From Bacteroidota bacterium (GTDB taxonomy: Bacteria > Bacteroidota > Ignavibacteria > UBA10030 > UBA8401): 34,552 nt of DNA. Position numbers and translations under genes: made by a program. The stretch is from NCBI GenBank assembly GCA_020052095.1, contig JAGVPT010000073.1, forward strand, positions 1 through 34,552. The letters run 5' to 3'. Shown here in pieces: positions 16,039 to 25,364 of this stretch (position 1 is the first letter of the stretch; each line of letters begins with the position of its first letter). Below the pieces are notes generated by a model. That model saw only the letters and a list, made by a program, of their open reading frames with translations. It ran no database searches and was not told the DNA's origin.

Positions 16039-17025
16039 ATGACAAGATTGGCCAGCGGATATGGTGTTTTCAAACCCGTGAAGCTTTTTTTTGCAGCAGT
16101 GGTGAGCACGATGTTTGCCGTGAGTGAGCTCCATGCTCAATCGCATGCAGTGTCAAGCGAGGCGGCAGGAAATTATTCAGGTGAGTTTTTCGGATTGGCA
16201 GGCACATCAGGATTGCGAAACGGACGCAACGAAATTCCTGATACAATCGGAAGTAAAAACTCAGAGATGGTCTTGCTCTCGACACTTTATGTACCTGTCA
16301 GTGGCGACATCACTGAGTCGTCCACTTTTGCCGTGGGTGTGGAAATTCCGTATTCCCGGAGAATACACACAGAACACGGACGACAACAAATCTCCCACAC
16401 AGGTATCGGTGACATTGTCGTAGCGGGAAAATACGGGTTTACGTTGTATGATGAGTCACCGTCGAGGTGGGTACCGCGAAAGGCGAAGATTGATCTTATT
16501 GGCAAAGTTAAATTTCCAACAGGCGAAGATCACACCACGGATGCTCAAGGTATCGAACTCCCCCTCCATCTGCAGTTAGGAAGCGGCTCGACCGATGTCG
16601 CTCTCGGTGTCGCCTTCCTTACGGAAACAGAAAAGTATTTCATGATTCATGGGCATGCACTGTACTGGATGAACACTTCGGCGAACAACCGCAAGATGGG
16701 CAATGCCATTAATTATGAGGTATCATTCATTCTAGCAGCTCTTGCCGCCAGTGTAGAACCTGTTGGCACGTTTTTGCCGAAAATTGGGGTGATGGGGATG
16801 CACAACTCGATGGATGAGATGAATGGAATGGTAATGAATAACTCCGGCAGTGATGTGCAGGCGCTTTCCATTGGAGTGCAATCACTGTGGAGCTATGTAC
16901 AGACAATCGGATCGTTCTGGATGATTGACGCATCTTATCAGCTTCCGATTTTCCAAAGGATGACGGGTGTGCAGCCTGGTTACATGCCTTCATTCAGTCT
17001 TGGATTACGAATCTTTGTTAAGTAG
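16039..17025 (+). CDS. Putative outer-membrane/porin-like secreted protein
   Basis: Signal peptide and beta-rich repeats; 1-bp intergenic gap to the upstream gene. Confidence 0.55.
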   Translation: MTRLASGYGVFKPVKLFFAAVVSTMFAVSELHAQSHAVSSEAAGNYSGEFFGLAGTSGLRNGRNEIPDTIGSKNSEMVLLSTLYVPVSGDITESSTFAVGVEIPYSRRIHTEHGRQQISHTGIGDIVVAGKYGFTLYDESPSRWVPRKAKIDLIGKVKFPTGEDHTTDAQGIELPLHLQLGSGSTDVALGVAFLTETEKYFMIHGHALYWMNTSANNRKMGNAINYEVSFILAALAASVEPVGTFLPKIGVMGMHNSMDEMNGMVMNNSGSDVQALSIGVQSLWSYVQTIGSFWMIDASYQLPIFQRMTGVQPGYMPSFSLGLRIFVK

Positions 17026-17033
17026 GAATTGCT

Positions 17034-17726
17034 ATGGCACGATGGGGAATGGTCGTAGATCTCGACATGTGCACAGGCTGCGGAGCTTGCATTGCTGCCT
17101 GCAAAGAAGAAAATAATGTCGCGTACGTATCCCCTGAGGAAGCAGAGAAGGGACGAGCCATCTCTTGGATGCAAATGGTGAACTTCGTCGAAGGTGAATT
17201 CCCCAATGTTCACATAAAATACATGCCTCGTCCCTGTATGCACTGCGATAATCCTCCGTGCATCAAAGTTTGCCCTGTGCACGCAACGTTCAAAGACGAG
17301 GAAGGAATCGTCGGACAAATCTACGAGCGGTGCATCGGCTGCAGGTACTGTATGAGTGCATGTCCGTACACGGTGAAGTATTTCAATTGGTTTGAGCCAG
17401 AATGGACCGAAAGCACAATTGCCTCGATGAATCCTGATGTGTCCTTAAGAAAAAAAGGTGTGGTGGAGAAGTGCACGTTCTGTCATCACCGGCTGCAAAA
17501 GGCTCGTGACAAAGCCCGTGCGAAGGGAATGGAAGTCGTCGACGGTGATTACACTACCGCCTGTGCCGACACGTGCCCCACCCAAGCGATCAGTTTTGGT
17601 GACCTCGATGACCCTAACAGCAACACCGCGCGGCTCTCCAAGAGTAAACGTGCGTTTAGGATGCTCGAAGATCTCGGAACTGAACCGAAGGTATTCTATT
17701 TATCCGAGGGTGAGAAAAATGTTTGA
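17034..17726 (+). CDS. Four-cluster [4Fe-4S] ferredoxin subunit (DmsB/NrfC/QrcC-like)
   Basis: CTGCGACIAAC, CMHCDNPPCIKVC, CIGCRYCMSAC, CTFC...CADTC. Confidence 0.92.
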   Translation: MARWGMVVDLDMCTGCGACIAACKEENNVAYVSPEEAEKGRAISWMQMVNFVEGEFPNVHIKYMPRPCMHCDNPPCIKVCPVHATFKDEEGIVGQIYERCIGCRYCMSACPYTVKYFNWFEPEWTESTIASMNPDVSLRKKGVVEKCTFCHHRLQKARDKARAKGMEVVDGDYTTACADTCPTQAISFGDLDDPNSNTARLSKSKRAFRMLEDLGTEPKVFYLSEGEKNV

Positions 17727-19056
17727 CGCTACCGACTACGAAGATTTTCCCCTCATCGAACCAATAGAGAATACCGGCAAAGCATTCTATCGGACCGTTG
17801 TCGTGTTGGTGGCGGTAATCGTCTTTGCGCTCTTCATGTATGTGAGACAATTACGGATCGGACTTGGCGTCACCGGCTTAAATGAACCCGTGGCGTGGGG
17901 ATTCTACATTGTCAATTTTGTTTTCTTCATCGGTATCAGTCATGCCGGCACGTTGATCTCCGCAATTTTGCGGCTCTCCAAGGCTGAGTGGAGAAGACCG
18001 ATCACACGCATGGCAGAAGTGATTACGGCAATTGTCCTTGCGATCGGTGGATTGCATCCCATTTTGGATTTAGGCAGGCCTGATAGAATGATGAATATCT
18101 TCCAGTCGGGAAGGTTGCAGTCTCCGCTGCTCTGGGACGTCACCAGCATCACTGCTTATTTTACTGCGAGCACGGTGTATCTCTACCTTCCGCTGATTCC
18201 CGATATCGCCATCTTGAGAGACAGAGGCACGAAGCCGAAATGGTTATATGAGTTCTTGTCGTGGAACTGGAAAGGGACAGAATACCAAAAGAAAGTGTTG
18301 GAGCGGGCAATCAGTATCCTGATGGTAATGGTGATACCGATTGCCATTTCAGTTCATACGGTTATCTCCTACATCTTTTCGATGACGCTGCAACCAGGAT
18401 GGCACAGCACTATCTTTGGGCCTTATTTCGTTGTTGGAGCAATCTTCTCAGGTATTGCCGCACTGCTCATTGTCATGATAGCATTTCGAAAAGTGTTTCA
18501 CCTCGAAGGGTATCTCAAAGAGATACATTTCTCGTACCTCAGTATTCTTCTTCTCATCATGTCGCTGCTCTGGTTCTACTTCACGTTCTCCGAGTATCTG
18601 ACTGGCTATTTTGGTCACGAGCCGTATGAGATGAAAGTGTTTTGGTACAAATTCGCCGGAGAGTATGCGCCATATTTTTGGACGATGATCTTCTGTAATT
18701 TTCTTTTTCCCCTGATCATTTTGAGCAACAAGCGGACACGCAAAATTCCGGGCATTCTTGCCGCTTCGTGCGGAGTCGTTGTAGGGATGTGGTTGGAGCG
18801 CTTAATTATTGTTGTGCCGTCGCTTACCAATCCCCGGTTACCCTATCCTCAAGGGGTTTATATTCCGTCATTGACAGAGTGGAGTTTATTTGCTGGAGCG
18901 CTGTCGGTGTTCGTCCTGGGGTTTGTGCTCTTTGCAAAGTTTTTCCCCGTCATCTCCATTTGGGAAGTACGAGAGGGAAGGGAACGTGCCGTCCGAGAGG
19001 TCACGGAACGGATCGAGAGCTATTTGCCAACACCGCATGGTGCAAAAAGCGGATAA
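17719..19056 (+). CDS. NrfD/PsrC-family integral membrane quinone-interacting subunit (ActC/QrcD-like)
   Basis: ~10 TM; GLNEPVAWGFYIVNFVFFIGISHAGTLISAILRL, HPILDLGRPDR; in-frame ATG at 17719 overlapping the ferredoxin stop. Confidence 0.88.
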   Translation: MFDATDYEDFPLIEPIENTGKAFYRTVVVLVAVIVFALFMYVRQLRIGLGVTGLNEPVAWGFYIVNFVFFIGISHAGTLISAILRLSKAEWRRPITRMAEVITAIVLAIGGLHPILDLGRPDRMMNIFQSGRLQSPLLWDVTSITAYFTASTVYLYLPLIPDIAILRDRGTKPKWLYEFLSWNWKGTEYQKKVLERAISILMVMVIPIAISVHTVISYIFSMTLQPGWHSTIFGPYFVVGAIFSGIAALLIVMIAFRKVFHLEGYLKEIHFSYLSILLLIMSLLWFYFTFSEYLTGYFGHEPYEMKVFWYKFAGEYAPYFWTMIFCNFLFPLIILSNKRTRKIPGILAASCGVVVGMWLERLIIVVPSLTNPRLPYPQGVYIPSLTEWSLFAGALSVFVLGFVLFAKFFPVISIWEVREGRERAVREVTERIESYLPTPHGAKSG

Positions 19057-19298
19057 TGGTGATGAATAAAAAAAACATCTTCATAATGCAAATTATCTCG
19101 TTATCACTGATCTGGATTTTTGTCGCCGGCATCAGCGTCTGGATACTGAATCTGTTGAACTTGTCTTTGGAGCTGAGCGACGTTCCTTCAGCCACAATCG
19201 CAATTAGTCTCGTTGCGATTCCAGTCTTTGTCACTATCGCGATAGTGCTGACCTACGTATTCGTTGGACTACAGAGAGGAAATTCTCAAGACCGATGA
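19056..19298 (+). CDS. 80-aa two-TM membrane protein of the complex
   Basis: TAATG overlap with upstream stop; hydrophobic segments. Confidence 0.6.
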   Translation: MVMNKKNIFIMQIISLSLIWIFVAGISVWILNLLNLSLELSDVPSATIAISLVAIPVFVTIAIVLTYVFVGLQRGNSQDR

Positions 19299-20695
19299 TG
19301 ATGAATTACCATAGAAAAGAAACCTTGCTGCACTGTTGCGAGTCCGCATTCAATCGGAACGGCCCACCCTCTCGCGGCGGAATTGAAGATCGTATGCTAG
19401 AAGCGCGGCCGAATAACCTCTCTTTTGCCACAAAGACTCAAAGACACAAAGAAAAACATTTCAAATTTGTAAGTCTTTGTGACTTCGTGCCTTGGTGGCG
19501 ACACTTTTCGTCCACGTCTTTGGCGATTTCGTCCCTTGCTGTTTTGTTACTTCTCCTTCTCTCTGCTCAGACATTCTCCCAAGAAATGCAGCTCCCGAAG
19601 AATTCTCTTGCTGGTCAGAAATTATTCACTGCTAAAGGTTGTGTTAGCTGCCATTCCATTATGGGGCAGGGCGGAAAGATTGGTTCTGATTTAGGAAAGA
19701 CACAAGCTGGGAAAAGCCCGATCGGTATTGTCTCGATGATGTGGAATCATGCATCGGATATGACACGCGCGATGGAGAAATCGTTTGAGATGCCGAAGTT
19801 CACGGGAGAAGAAATGGGAGGCCTTATTGCGTTTCTCTACTTCTTGAATTATTTCGACGAACCTGGAAATGCAGATGAAGGAGCGAAAACAGTTTCTGAA
19901 AAAAGATGCATGACGTGTCATGCCGTTCGGGGTGAAGGTGGAAAGTTCGGTCCGCCGTTAGATAAGATGAATCAATATGCCTCACCAATATTCTTGGCTC
20001 AAGCGATGTGGAATCATGGGAGTGGAATGTCGGGGACAATGAAGAAACTTTCTGTTGAACGTCCATCGCTTCAAGGTAAGGACATCGCGGATCTGTTGGC
20101 GTTTATCCGCAGCATCAGTCAAATAAAAGTCGCGGAACCCATCTATATGCTTCCGGGTGAGCCTGAGGCGGGAAAGAAATTATTTGAATTGAAGAAATGT
20201 ATTCAATGCCACAAAACAGGTAATCATGGGAGGGGAATCGGACCCGATCTGACAAAGAAAGAATTCAATATCGGGGCAACCGAGATCGCTGCGAAGATGT
20301 GGAACCATGGCTCAAAAATGTCTTCAAAAATGAGTGAACTTCACATCGATCAGCCAAAATTTCACGGTAGTGAAATGGCCGATGTTATAGCCTATCTGTA
20401 CTTTCTCGGATTCCGGAGCCAATCAGGAAACATCGACCGTGGGAAGAAGATTTTTTCTGAAAAGAAGTGCTCAGAGTGCCATGCGATCAGAGGTGAAGGA
20501 GGGAATGTCGGTCCGGACTTAGCAAAGTCGATGAATGTATCCAACTTCATTGCCGCTGCTGCTGCGATGTGGAATCATGGATACAACATGCGACAGCTAA
20601 TGCAGAAAGTGAATATCCCGATACCACGATTCACGGGGGAAGAGATGAACGATCTTCTTACATACATCCGTTCTCAAAAGTTACAAAAAGAATGA
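19295..20695 (+). CDS. Secreted tetraheme cytochrome c made of four tandem monoheme domains
   Basis: CVSCH, CMTCH, CIQCH, CSECH, each followed by MWNHxxxM; signal-peptide-like segment near residue 75. Confidence 0.85.
   Translation: MMMNYHRKETLLHCCESAFNRNGPPSRGGIEDRMLEARPNNLSFATKTQRHKEKHFKFVSLCDFVPWWRHFSSTSLAISSLAVLLLLLLSAQTFSQEMQLPKNSLAGQKLFTAKGCVSCHSIMGQGGKIGSDLGKTQAGKSPIGIVSMMWNHASDMTRAMEKSFEMPKFTGEEMGGLIAFLYFLNYFDEPGNADEGAKTVSEKRCMTCHAVRGEGGKFGPPLDKMNQYASPIFLAQAMWNHGSGMSGTMKKLSVERPSLQGKDIADLLAFIRSISQIKVAEPIYMLPGEPEAGKKLFELKKCIQCHKTGNHGRGIGPDLTKKEFNIGATEIAAKMWNHGSKMSSKMSELHIDQPKFHGSEMADVIAYLYFLGFRSQSGNIDRGKKIFSEKKCSECHAIRGEGGNVGPDLAKSMNVSNFIAAAAAMWNHGYNMRQLMQKVNIPIPRFTGEEMNDLLTYIRSQKLQKE
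19427..19499. repeat. Imperfect palindromic element (GCCACAAAGACTCAAAGACACAAAG / CTTTGTGACTTCGTGCCTTGGTGGC) in the N-terminal coding region
   Basis: 25-nt arms, 20/25 complementary by eye. Confidence 0.8.
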
Positions 20696-22665
20696 TGCGG
20701 CCAGGCAGCTTGAAAATAGTTTTCACGCGGGTGCTGTTGGCTTCCCTGCAGTTCGTCGTCGTCTTTTTTATTAATGGATGTGATGAACGCTGGAAGACTT
20801 ATCAGGAGCAATATTATGAGATCAGCTCTGCAAAAAATTCCAGCATAAAAATAGTGTCGCAGGTCAAAGAAAGGGTTATTCGGAACGCCGATCTGAAAAT
20901 CAGCGACAAATGTGTGACGTGTCATCTGGGCGTGACCGACACATTGATGATAGGCGAAAAGGTCCCATTCAAAAAGCACCCGGGAAAATATCTTGGACTC
21001 CATCCGCCTGAGACGTACGGCTGCACGGTGTGTCATCGCGGGCAAGGAGATTCGGTTCGTGAAGAGATAGCACACGGCGACGGCACTAGAGACGCTGTCC
21101 TGAAAGGCGACCTGATCGAGCTTTCCTGTTATGTGTGTCATCGAGAAAAAATACTTGAAGGATCTCCCGTCGTGTCGCGAGGCAAGCAATTACTTTTGGA
21201 CAAGAACTGCGTCGGATGCCATCTGATCGACGGTCTGTCCCCGATAAAAAGAACGGGACCAACTTTGAAAAGCATCGGCAGCAAAGTGAGAAGGAAGTGG
21301 CTCTTCAAGTGGTTAAAGAATCCGAAAGATTGCTTGCCGAATGCAACGATGCCGAGATTCGAACTGCTGGATGAGCATGCCGATGCGCTCGCTGCGTACC
21401 TCATGACATTCAAGGATGTCGATATTGAGAGTGCAAAAGAAGTTTCTGTTGGAGATAGCAAGGAAGGTGGAAACTTAGCAAGGTTGGTTCGTTGCATCAG
21501 TTGTCACCCATTCAACGGCACGGGGGGACATCTTGCTCCGGACCTCGGCAAAATTGGAAACAAGGTGAACAAGAAGTGGCTCGCTGCGATGTTGAAAGAC
21601 CACCGACGGTTCCAGCCGGAGAGCACAATGCCTCAATTCAATCTTTCGGATGGCGATGTAAAGAATCTTGTCGCGTGGCTAGCGGAGGAGTTCACCGATT
21701 ATGAAATCGCCGAATCAGAGATGCAAGATTCGACCAAGGAGAAAAGTGATTCTCTATCGATCGACATCGGCCGGCGAATCTATAAAGAGCTTCGATGTTC
21801 CAATTGTCACGATCTTCGGGGAAACGACGACTGGCTTGAGTTGGGCCCCGTGCTGACGAAGACCGTCAACAAAAAAGTTGACAAAATTGATTTTGGCAAC
21901 AGCACAATTCCGCGGACTCTTCCTGACTACATCTTCGAAAAAATCAGACGTCCTAAAGTGTTTGCCACAAAAACAAACTTAATGAAAATGCCGTCTTACG
22001 ACATCTCAGACGAAGATGCGAAAGACATGACGCTGGCCTTGCTTAGTTTTGCCTCCACGAAGATGGATACAGGAAAGTACGTCGTTGCCCAGAAAGAGAC
22101 GACGCCTTTCGAACCGCAAGGGGAGGCAGGAAAACTCGTTGAGAAGTACAAATGCTTTTCATGCCATGCAATAAAGGGGCGCGGTTATAATCTTGCATAT
22201 GATCTCTCTCTTGAAGGAAGCCGACTGACGAGGGACTGGCTGTATGATTACCTGATGTTATCGTACTCGATTCGCCCAATCCTTGTTGAACGTATGCCAG
22301 TGTTCCGATTTAAGTCCGAGGAAGCGAAAGTGCTCACCGAATACATTATGGAGAAACTAGTAAGCAGCGATCTTAATAACAGCGTTGTTAACGGAGCTAC
22401 CTCTGAAATGATTGCGCGCGGTAAAACACTTTTTGATGAAAAAGGATGTATGGCATGCCACATTGTTGGGGAAAAAGGTGGATACGTCGGACCAAGTTTT
22501 ACGATTGGAATTCCCATTGGCAACAAATTGCAGGCAGGATGGGTGTATGCATGGTTGAAAAATCCGCAGGCGATTAAACCGGACGTGCTTGAGCCGAATT
22601 ATGGTTTCTCAGATGAGGATGCAAAGGCTCTCACGACGTATCTCATGAGTCTGAAGAAGCGATGA
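20692..22665 (+). CDS. Octaheme c-type cytochrome (paralog 1)
   Basis: Eight CxxCH (CVTCH, CTVCH, CYVCH, CVGCH, CISCH, CSNCH, CFSCH, CMACH); N-terminal hydrophobic anchor; ATG overlaps upstream stop. Confidence 0.88.
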   Translation: MMRPGSLKIVFTRVLLASLQFVVVFFINGCDERWKTYQEQYYEISSAKNSSIKIVSQVKERVIRNADLKISDKCVTCHLGVTDTLMIGEKVPFKKHPGKYLGLHPPETYGCTVCHRGQGDSVREEIAHGDGTRDAVLKGDLIELSCYVCHREKILEGSPVVSRGKQLLLDKNCVGCHLIDGLSPIKRTGPTLKSIGSKVRRKWLFKWLKNPKDCLPNATMPRFELLDEHADALAAYLMTFKDVDIESAKEVSVGDSKEGGNLARLVRCISCHPFNGTGGHLAPDLGKIGNKVNKKWLAAMLKDHRRFQPESTMPQFNLSDGDVKNLVAWLAEEFTDYEIAESEMQDSTKEKSDSLSIDIGRRIYKELRCSNCHDLRGNDDWLELGPVLTKTVNKKVDKIDFGNSTIPRTLPDYIFEKIRRPKVFATKTNLMKMPSYDISDEDAKDMTLALLSFASTKMDTGKYVVAQKETTPFEPQGEAGKLVEKYKCFSCHAIKGRGYNLAYDLSLEGSRLTRDWLYDYLMLSYSIRPILVERMPVFRFKSEEAKVLTEYIMEKLVSSDLNNSVVNGATSEMIARGKTLFDEKGCMACHIVGEKGGYVGPSFTIGIPIGNKLQAGWVYAWLKNPQAIKPDVLEPNYGFSDEDAKALTTYLMSLKKR

Positions 22666-22669
22666 TCGC

Positions 22670-23170
22670 ATGAAAACACGTAGCTCATTATGGATTACCA
22701 TCACAGGCTGCTGCGGATTGTTTTTGTCAACGATGATTTTCTTCGGCTGCAAGATTCAGAGTGGGAATACTATTGCAGCGATGAATGATTCCACTAAGTC
22801 ATTCACAGCGATTGTTACTTCGGCAAAATATGCTGACAATCTGACGCGAGTCGAGTATAAAGGAAGATCGGTGTACAACCAGTATTGTCGTGTGTGCCAT
22901 GGAGAGGATGGCGATGGAAAAGGGTTTAATGCGTATAACCTGAAGAATTCTTTTGGCGTTGAGCCGGCGGATTTCACCGACAGCACATTCATGGTTAATC
23001 ACACGATGGAGAACATAATGAATGTCGTTGCAAAGGGTGGTAAGAGAATGAACAAGAGTCAGTACATGCCCCCCTGGGGTGAAACGTTGAACCGGGAAGA
23101 GATTGAAAACGTAGTTGCATACATTAAGGTGTTTTCAAGGTTGAAGGCATTGGGAGATTTATCGAAATAG
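22670..23170 (+). CDS. Monoheme cytochrome c lipoprotein (paralog 1)
   Basis: Lipobox-like FFGC; YCRVCHGEDGDGKGFN; distal Met MPPW. Confidence 0.88.
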   Translation: MKTRSSLWITITGCCGLFLSTMIFFGCKIQSGNTIAAMNDSTKSFTAIVTSAKYADNLTRVEYKGRSVYNQYCRVCHGEDGDGKGFNAYNLKNSFGVEPADFTDSTFMVNHTMENIMNVVAKGGKRMNKSQYMPPWGETLNREEIENVVAYIKVFSRLKALGDLSK

Positions 23171-23194
23171 TTTCTGGGTTTCATCTTTGAACCG

Positions 23195-23208
23195 TACACA
23201 ATTGTGTA
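23195..23208. repeat. 14-bp perfect palindrome TACACAATTGTGTA just upstream of the RBS of 23219
   Basis: Direct reading. Confidence 0.9.
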
Positions 23209-23218
23209 GGAGGATTCC

Positions 23219-23452
23219 ATGAGTGAGTCGACAAGAACCGTACTACAAGTAACAGTGGGCGTGTGTTTTCTTCTCGGACTGCTGCTTTTCTTGAACGAGA
23301 CGCGGTCAACGGGGGAAGCACCGGAAACATTCAAACTAATTGTATCGACAAGTGCCGCGTCGATAGTTGGCGGGGCAGTCGCCGTGCTTGCATTGGTAGC
23401 AATGCTGGTTCTCTATTTCTTGGAACGGAAAAGAACTCTAAAACATCGTTAA
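23219..23452 (+). CDS. 77-aa two-TM membrane protein
   Basis: AGGAGG RBS, hydrophobic segments. Confidence 0.65.
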   Translation: MSESTRTVLQVTVGVCFLLGLLLFLNETRSTGEAPETFKLIVSTSAASIVGGAVAVLALVAMLVLYFLERKRTLKHR

Positions 23453-23456
23453 CCTG

Positions 23457-25340
23457 ATGCCCGACCAGATCAAGTTCGTAGACCTCGATTGGCTCGATGC
23501 CAACTTCCCTTGTATGGCGGCGTGCCCTGTTCACACCGAAGCGGGAAGGTACGTTGCGCTGATTGAAGAAGGACGTTACCGGGAAGCGTACCACATTGCG
23601 CGAAAGCCGAATCCCTTTGCGTCGATTTGCGGACGCATCTGCGCCGCTCCGTGTGAACAGAAATGTCGCCGTGGAGAGATTGACCAGCCGATCGCCATCC
23701 GTGCGCTCAAGCGATTCGTGTGTGAACGCCACGGGGTGGAAAGCATGGTTGATCTCGAAAAATTGAAGGAGATTTTCGGGAAGACAGTGAAGAAAAACGG
23801 AATTAAAGTTGCAGTTGTTGGCGGCGGCCCGGCCGGACTCTCATGCGCGCATGATCTCGCCCTTCTTGGATACGCCGTAACGGTCTTCGAAGCTCAATCT
23901 GTCGCAGGCGGAATGCTCCGATTGGGCATACCGGAATATCGCCTTCCACGGGAACTCATTCGACTCGAAATCAATGCCATTTTAAGCCTCGGGGTAGAGT
24001 TGAAAGTCAATAGCGCTATCGGGCGCGATTTTACCGTTGCCGATCTGAAGAAACAAGGGTACCAAGCCGTTTTCCTTGCCATCGGCGCGCATAAGAGTCG
24101 TGACTTACAAATTGAAGGAATCGAATTAGATGGCGTGTTACGGGCAGTAGATTTTCTTCTAAACGTTAACCTTGGCTATCGGGTTGAGCTGGGAAGTAAA
24201 GTGATCGTCATCGGTGGCGGAAATGTCGCCATTGACGTCGCTCGGACGGCTGCCCGACAGGAAAAAATTGACGTTGGTCATGTGACAGAAGTAGCCGAAG
24301 CGCTCGATGTCGCCCGCTCGGCAGTTCGCTTCGGCGCAAAGGAAGTACACTTAGTGTGTCTTGAAGACTGGCACGAGATGCCCGCGAGCAAAATAGAGAT
24401 TGAGGAGGCACGTGAGGAACACATAGAGGTTCACCCCAGGAAAGGTCCCAGCAAAATTATAGGGATAGAAGGTAAGGTTGTCGGTTTCGAGACTGTTGAT
24501 TGTGTGTCGGTCTTCGATGAAAAGGGAAAATTTAATCCGAAGTTTGCACCCGGATCAGAATCGGTGAGGGAAGCCGATACGGTCATTATGGCAATTGGGC
24601 AATCATCCGACCTATCGTGGATCCATCCTGGGGATGGCATTGAGGCCACTCCTCGAAATACTATCAAGACCGATCCCACAACACTTGCAACCACCGCGCC
24701 CGGAATTTACGCCGGGGGTGATGTTTCTTTTGGTCCGAGGAATGCCATTGACGCAGTTGCCAATGGAAAGAAAGCAGCTCAATCCATCCATCGTTTTCTG
24801 TCGCATAAAGACGAACAAGCCCCGGAGGTTCATTTTCACGCTACAGGAGTTGATATTGTCGTTCACGATACCAAACAGTACCGGAGAAATTGGGGATACG
24901 AGAACGAAGATCGTGTACAAATTCCCACTCTGGCGATCGATCGCCGCATCGGAGTTTCCCAAGTCGAGCTCGGCTACACTGAAGAGCAAGCGCGCTGCGA
25001 GGCATCACGCTGTCTTCACTGTTGGACCAATACGATCTTCAACCTAACGGGCGAAGATACTGGAACCGAATGTATTCTCTGCGGCGGCTGTGTGGACATT
25101 TGTCCGGAATATTGTATTGAGCTTGTGACGCTCGATCGGGTTGATGCCGACGCAGCCATGATCGAAGAGATGGAGAAAGAGTACGATGTCGTGCTCCATG
25201 GTGAAAGAGAGACCACAATCGGATCGGTGATGATAAAAGACGAAGATCGCTGTATCCGATGCGGGCTGTGTGCGATGCGCTGTCCGGTCGGCTGCATCAC
25301 CATGGAAAGTTATGCAGTTACGGAGACGGTGGCAGTTTGA
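23457..25340 (+). CDS. GltD-like NAD(P)H:FAD oxidoreductase with two C-terminal [4Fe-4S] ferredoxin motifs
   Basis: Cys-rich N-terminus CGRICAAPCEQKC; two dinucleotide motifs VVGGGPAGLSCA and VIGGGNVAIDVA; CILCGGCVDICP, CIRCGLCAMRCP. Confidence 0.9.
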   Translation: MPDQIKFVDLDWLDANFPCMAACPVHTEAGRYVALIEEGRYREAYHIARKPNPFASICGRICAAPCEQKCRRGEIDQPIAIRALKRFVCERHGVESMVDLEKLKEIFGKTVKKNGIKVAVVGGGPAGLSCAHDLALLGYAVTVFEAQSVAGGMLRLGIPEYRLPRELIRLEINAILSLGVELKVNSAIGRDFTVADLKKQGYQAVFLAIGAHKSRDLQIEGIELDGVLRAVDFLLNVNLGYRVELGSKVIVIGGGNVAIDVARTAARQEKIDVGHVTEVAEALDVARSAVRFGAKEVHLVCLEDWHEMPASKIEIEEAREEHIEVHPRKGPSKIIGIEGKVVGFETVDCVSVFDEKGKFNPKFAPGSESVREADTVIMAIGQSSDLSWIHPGDGIEATPRNTIKTDPTTLATTAPGIYAGGDVSFGPRNAIDAVANGKKAAQSIHRFLSHKDEQAPEVHFHATGVDIVVHDTKQYRRNWGYENEDRVQIPTLAIDRRIGVSQVELGYTEEQARCEASRCLHCWTNTIFNLTGEDTGTECILCGGCVDICPEYCIELVTLDRVDADAAMIEEMEKEYDVVLHGERETTIGSVMIKDEDRCIRCGLCAMRCPVGCITMESYAVTETVAV

Positions 25341-25364
25341 ATTTTGCTCAGAACACAGGATTGA

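Noticed and set aside
17469-17489. CTFCHH in the ferredoxin subunit as a c-type heme site
   Set aside because: It is part of the fourth Fe-S cysteine motif common in DmsB/NrfC-type proteins; not counted in the 28 hemes
17458-17718. Upstream extension of the NrfD ORF
   Set aside because: Overlaps the ferredoxin gene in another frame; ATG 17719 gives a normal NrfD N-terminus
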